From positions 1 to 7,884 of the forward strand of contig JAISFK010000036.1 in assembly GCA_031263625.1 (NCBI GenBank): a DNA stretch of 7,884 nt. The letters run 5' to 3'. Both the position numbers and the translations under genes were made by a program. Below the pieces are notes generated by a model. It saw only the letters and a list, made by a program, of their open reading frames with translations. It searched no databases and was not told the DNA's origin. The DNA comes from Clostridiales bacterium (GTDB lineage: Bacteria > Bacillota > Clostridia > WRLR01). Shown in pieces: positions 5,067 through 7,884 of this stretch; within the stretch, counting starts at the first letter, position 1; every line of letters begins with the position of its first letter.

Positions 5067-6302
5067 ATGCGCCTGGAGCGGGGCAATGCAAAAGTGATGG
5101 TGGCGATGAGCGGCGGCGTTGACAGCTCTGTGGCCGCCCTTTTGCTGAAGCGGGGCGGCTATGACTGCGCGGGCGCCATGCTGAAGCTGTTTGACGGGGC
5201 GCCTAGCGACGACGGGAGCCAGAATTTTGGCGGGCACCAGAGCGATGACGGTAGCCTGGATTCCGGAGTGTGCCAAGGCGATGGCGGGAGCCCGAGTTGC
5301 GGCGGGAGCCAGAGTTGCAACGGGGGGCAAAGCTGCGGCGGGCGCCAGAGCTCCGGCCTCCCCGCGAGCCGGGCCTGCTGCTCGCTGGACGACGCCGAGG
5401 ACGCCCGCAAGGTGGCCTATCGGCTCGGCATGCCCTTTTACGCGCTCAACTTCAAGAGCATTTTCCAGAAAGAGGTCATCGGCAGGTTTGTGGCGGCCTA
5501 CGAGAGCGGCGCGACGCCGAACCCCTGCATAGACTGCAACCGGTTCGTCAAGTTTGGCTGGCTTTTGCGCAAGGCCGAGGCGATGGGCTTCACCCACATC
5601 GCGACCGGGCACTACGCGCGGATCGAATACGGCGGCGCCGGAGGCAGGCATCTGCTGAAAAAGGGCGCGGACGAAACGAAGGACCAGAGCTACGTGCTGT
5701 ACGCCCTGACGCAGCGCCAGCTTGAGCGCCTGATTCTGCCGCTCGGCGGGCTGCGCAAGGAGCGCGCGCGGGAGCTGGCGCGGCGATGCGGGTTCGCCAA
5801 CGCCGGCAAGCGCGACAGCCAGGACATCTGCTTCGTGCCGGACGGGGACTATGCCGGGTTTATCGAGGCGTACACGGGGCGCGCCGCAGAGCGCGGGCCG
5901 TTCCTGGACTTGCAGGGCAACGCCGTCGGGACGCACAGGGGCGCGGTGCGCTACACGCTGGGGCAGCGCAGGGGCCTGGGGCTGGCGATGCCCTCCCCGG
6001 TGTACGTCTGCGCGAAGTCCATGCGCGACAACACGGTGACGGTCGGCGGCGAGAGCTCGCTGTACTCAAAATCGCTGACGGCGCGGGACATCAACTTCAT
6101 CCCGTTCGACGCGGCGCCCGCGCCCATGCGGGTCAAGGCCAGGACGCGATACCGCCAGCCCGAGCAGTGGGCGACGCTCGAGCAGACCGGCGACGACGAG
6201 GCGCATGTGGAGTTCGACGCCCCGCAGAGGGCGATAACGCCGGGCCAGGCCGTCGTGCTCTACGACGGCGATCTCGTCATAGGCGGCGGCACGATTGTCT
6301 AA
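5067..6302 (+). CDS. mnmA: MnmA, tRNA-specific 2-thiouridylase
   Basis: This cytoplasmic enzyme makes 2-thiouridine at wobble position 34 of Lys, Glu and Gln tRNAs, activating the base with ATP and accepting sulfur as a persulfide from a cysteine desulfurase. The 411-aa protein shows the PP-loop SGGVDSS (15-21), NPCIDCN with catalytic C154, KDQSY (205-209), and SQDICF with the second catalytic C255. The C-terminal beta-barrel ends VLYDGDLVIGGGTIV. Start ATG 5067 has AAGGA 10 bases upstream. Relatives are about 350-370 residues; the excess is a Gly/Ser/Gln/Cys-rich repeat at about 45-98, between MLKLFDG and CCSLDDAEDARKVA. The insert leaves the catalytic motifs intact, so the enzyme should be active. 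It is divergent from larE, with its own strong promoter. Confidence 0.97.
   Translation: MRLERGNAKVMVAMSGGVDSSVAALLLKRGGYDCAGAMLKLFDGAPSDDGSQNFGGHQSDDGSLDSGVCQGDGGSPSCGGSQSCNGGQSCGGRQSSGLPASRACCSLDDAEDARKVAYRLGMPFYALNFKSIFQKEVIGRFVAAYESGATPNPCIDCNRFVKFGWLLRKAEAMGFTHIATGHYARIEYGGAGGRHLLKKGADETKDQSYVLYALTQRQLERLILPLGGLRKERARELARRCGFANAGKRDSQDICFVPDGDYAGFIEAYTGRAAERGPFLDLQGNAVGTHRGAVRYTLGQRRGLGLAMPSPVYVCAKSMRDNTVTVGGESSLYSKSLTARDINFIPFDAAPAPMRVKARTRYRQPEQWATLEQTGDDEAHVEFDAPQRAITPGQAVVLYDGDLVIGGGTIV
5208..5351 (+). repeat. In-frame 36-bp repeat array (4 units) in mnmA
   Basis: Four 12-residue units, DDGSQNFGGHQS, DDGSLDSGVCQG, DGGSPSCGGSQS and CNGGQSCGGRQS, cover residues 48-95. Each divides into two hexads of the type x(D/G)GSQS, so the base period is 18 bp. 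The later units carry four cysteines (C69, C78, C84, C90). It occupies the loop before CCSLDDAEDAR, which is short in other MnmA proteins. Confidence 0.85.
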
Positions 6303-6397
6303 TGCGGGCTGCGCCCACACCCAAGCCGGAATGGGAAAGCGCGGCTATGCGCCTGTAAGGCACTAGTACAATACTTTAGAAACGGGTGGTTTAAACT

Positions 6398-7879
6398 ATG
6401 TTCTCAGAGGATCTGTATTTCACGTCAAAGCATGCGGGACGGCTGTACGAGCTGTACGCGAAGGATCTGCCCATCATCGACTACCACTGCCACCTTTTGC
6501 CGCAGGAGATATACGAGGACAGGCAATTCGAAGACCTGGGCGAAATGTGGCTGGCGCACGACCACTACAAATGGCGCGCCATGCGGGCGTTTGGCATAGA
6601 CGAGGCGCTTATTTCGGGCGGCGCGACGTATCGCGACAAGTTTCTGGCGTTTGCCGGCATACTGCCCCGCCTCGCCGGAAACCCGCTGCATGTCTGGTGC
6701 GCCCTGGAGCTGAAGCGCTATTTTGGCATCGACGAGCCGCTTGACGCCACCAGCGCACCGCATGTGTACGAGCTGGCGCAGGCCGCGATCGCGGAGCGCG
6801 GCATGAACCCGTCGCGCTGCATCGAGCAGTCGAACGTGGAGTTCATCGCCACGACCGACGATCCTGCGGACGATCTGCGCTATCACGGGCTGATCGCCGC
6901 CCAAAACAGAAAATACAGGGTGTCCCCCGCGTTCCGGCCGGACAGGGCGCTGAACGCGGAGAAGCCGGGCTACCCGGAGTACCTGTCCAGGCTGGGCGCG
7001 GCGGCGGGCGCCGACATCGCCAGCTTTCGCGGGCTTGTCGCGGCGCTCGAAAAGCGGCTCGCCTACTTCAAGGGCTTCGGGCCGCCCATCAACGACAACG
7101 CGGTCACGCAGTTCGAGTGGGCCGACTACTCGGACGGCGACGCGGAGCGCGCCTTCCAAAAGGCGCGGGCGGGCGCCCCGCTCAGCCGCGGCGAGATAAA
7201 CACGTACCGATCGGCCTTCCTGTGCGAAATGCTGAAGCTCTACTCAAAGCACGGCTTCGCCACGCAGCTGCACATCGGCGCGTACCGCGACGCGAACAGC
7301 GCCATGAGCGCGGCGCACGGCCCGGACTCCGGGTTTGACGCGATAGACGACGCCGCGTCGGTGCGGAGCTTCGGCGCGCTGCTCAACCGCGCCGGCAGCG
7401 AGGCGCCTCTGCCAAAGATAATATTCTATCCGCTCGACATCAACCAGTACGAGGCGTTCGCCGTGCTCGCGACAGTGTTCTGCGGGGGCGATGGCAGCGC
7501 CAGCGGCGGCGACAGGAGAAATGGCGATGGCGCCAGCGGCGACGGCGGCAGTAAAGGGGGCAATGGCGCCAACGGCAGCGGCGGCGTGAGGGGCAAGGTG
7601 CAGCTCGGCGCGCCGTGGTGGTTCAACGACCAGATATACGGAATATCCAAGCAATTTGAGAGCGTCTCGTGCCTCTACCCCGTCGCGCTCTCCGTCGGGA
7701 TGCTGACGGACTCGCGGAGCTTTCTGTCATATCCGCGCCACGAGCTTTACAGGCGCGCGCTGTGCAACTATTTCGGGACGCTGCTCGACCGCCGCGAGTA
7801 TTTTTCCGGGGAGCGGGAACTGGGCGCGATTATCGGCGACATCTGCTACCGCAACGCCAAGGCGTTTTTCGGCATATAG
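6398..7879 (+). CDS. uxaC: Glucuronate (uronate) isomerase UxaC
   Basis: UxaC interconverts D-glucuronate and D-fructuronate, and D-galacturonate and D-tagaturonate, the first step of hexuronate catabolism (EC 5.3.1.12). The 493-aa protein belongs to the amidohydrolase superfamily. Visible motifs are DYHCHLLPQEI with metal-site H30 and H32, TTDDP (152-156), QLHIGAYRDANS with H292, GAPWWFNDQ (404-412) and TDSRSFLSYPRHE (437-449). Relatives have about 465-470 residues; the excess is a Gly-rich repeat at 363-399, placed in the loop just before KVQLGAPWWFND. The ATG has GGGTGG 8 bases upstream. It begins 95 bases after mnmA, and no convincing terminator lies between them. A TACAAT at 6367-6372 could be a -10 box but lacks a -35. 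No other uronate genes are in the window; it may begin an operon to the right. Confidence 0.96.
   Translation: MFSEDLYFTSKHAGRLYELYAKDLPIIDYHCHLLPQEIYEDRQFEDLGEMWLAHDHYKWRAMRAFGIDEALISGGATYRDKFLAFAGILPRLAGNPLHVWCALELKRYFGIDEPLDATSAPHVYELAQAAIAERGMNPSRCIEQSNVEFIATTDDPADDLRYHGLIAAQNRKYRVSPAFRPDRALNAEKPGYPEYLSRLGAAAGADIASFRGLVAALEKRLAYFKGFGPPINDNAVTQFEWADYSDGDAERAFQKARAGAPLSRGEINTYRSAFLCEMLKLYSKHGFATQLHIGAYRDANSAMSAAHGPDSGFDAIDDAASVRSFGALLNRAGSEAPLPKIIFYPLDINQYEAFAVLATVFCGGDGSASGGDRRNGDGASGDGGSKGGNGANGSGGVRGKVQLGAPWWFNDQIYGISKQFESVSCLYPVALSVGMLTDSRSFLSYPRHELYRRALCNYFGTLLDRREYFSGERELGAIIGDICYRNAKAFFGI
7484..7594 (+). repeat. In-frame Gly-rich repeat in uxaC
   Basis: Residues 365-399 divide into units such as GDGSASGGDRRN, GDGASGDGGSKG and GNGANGSGGVRG, a 12-residue (36-bp) period with 6-residue substructure. 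The core GGCGCCAG at 7529 also occurs in the mnmA array (5341) and the membrane-protein array (minus strand, 780-787). Confidence 0.8.
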
Positions 7880-7884
7880 GGCGA

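Noticed and set aside
5208..5351. CRISPR-like array
   Set aside because: The units are contiguous, degenerate and in frame in mnmA, with no spacers. It is a coding minisatellite.
5061..5936. 291-codon minus-strand open frame opposite mnmA
   Set aside because: It mirrors mnmA, including its repeat array. MnmA motifs and a strong promoter lie on the plus strand.
6344..6372. Separate promoter for uxaC with TACAAT at 6367-6372
   Set aside because: No -35 match at 16-18 bases. It could be weak or activator-dependent, but the sequence does not support it alone.
6376..6396. Catabolite-repression (cre-like) operator before uxaC
   Set aside because: GAAACGGGTGGTTT matches the CcpA consensus only partly, and the small inverted repeat is too short to call.

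Overview
The window is strongly GC-rich, and third codon positions are mostly G or C. The AT-rich exceptions are the larE/mnmA intergenic region and two copies of a short repeat. An LTA-synthase/sulfatase-type membrane protein, a MnmA with a Cys-Cys-Ser-Leu motif, a LarE and a glucuronate isomerase together suggest a high-GC member of Bacillota (Clostridia-like), perhaps from a plant-polysaccharide-rich habitat such as a gut. This is inference from gene content; no rRNA or other taxonomic marker is present.

Layout. Minus strand, read right to left: larE (4843-3983), an LTA-synthase-like sulfatase-fold membrane enzyme (3888-1873, probably starting further upstream), an unrecognised single-pass membrane protein (about 1660-422), and the first ~90 codons of an unrecognised gene cut by the left edge (269-1). 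Plus strand: mnmA (5067-6302) and uxaC (6398-7879). larE and mnmA diverge from a 223-base region. That region holds a TTGACA-N17-TATGAT promoter for mnmA and a mirror-image TTGACA-N17-CATACT candidate for larE; the two overlap at the -10 boxes.

Two features stand out. (1) A ~105-bp palindrome-rich, MITE-like element occurs twice in opposite orientation. One copy (4878-4982) lies in the larE leader. The other (591-694) lies inside the membrane-protein gene, where a net 102-bp insertion adds 34 codons in frame. (2) Four unrelated proteins (MnmA, UxaC, the LTA-synthase-like enzyme, the membrane protein) each have a surface-loop position expanded by Gly-rich tandem repeats of about 6 or 12 residues, and LarE has a 9-residue repeat tail. 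This looks like genome-wide in-frame minisatellite growth in conserved genes.

The genes do not form one pathway. MnmA thiolates tRNA wobble uridine and LarE is a related PP-loop sulfur transferase, so both use sulfur-transfer chemistry. UxaC opens hexuronate catabolism. The sulfatase-fold enzyme likely acts on cell-envelope glycerol-phosphate polymers.
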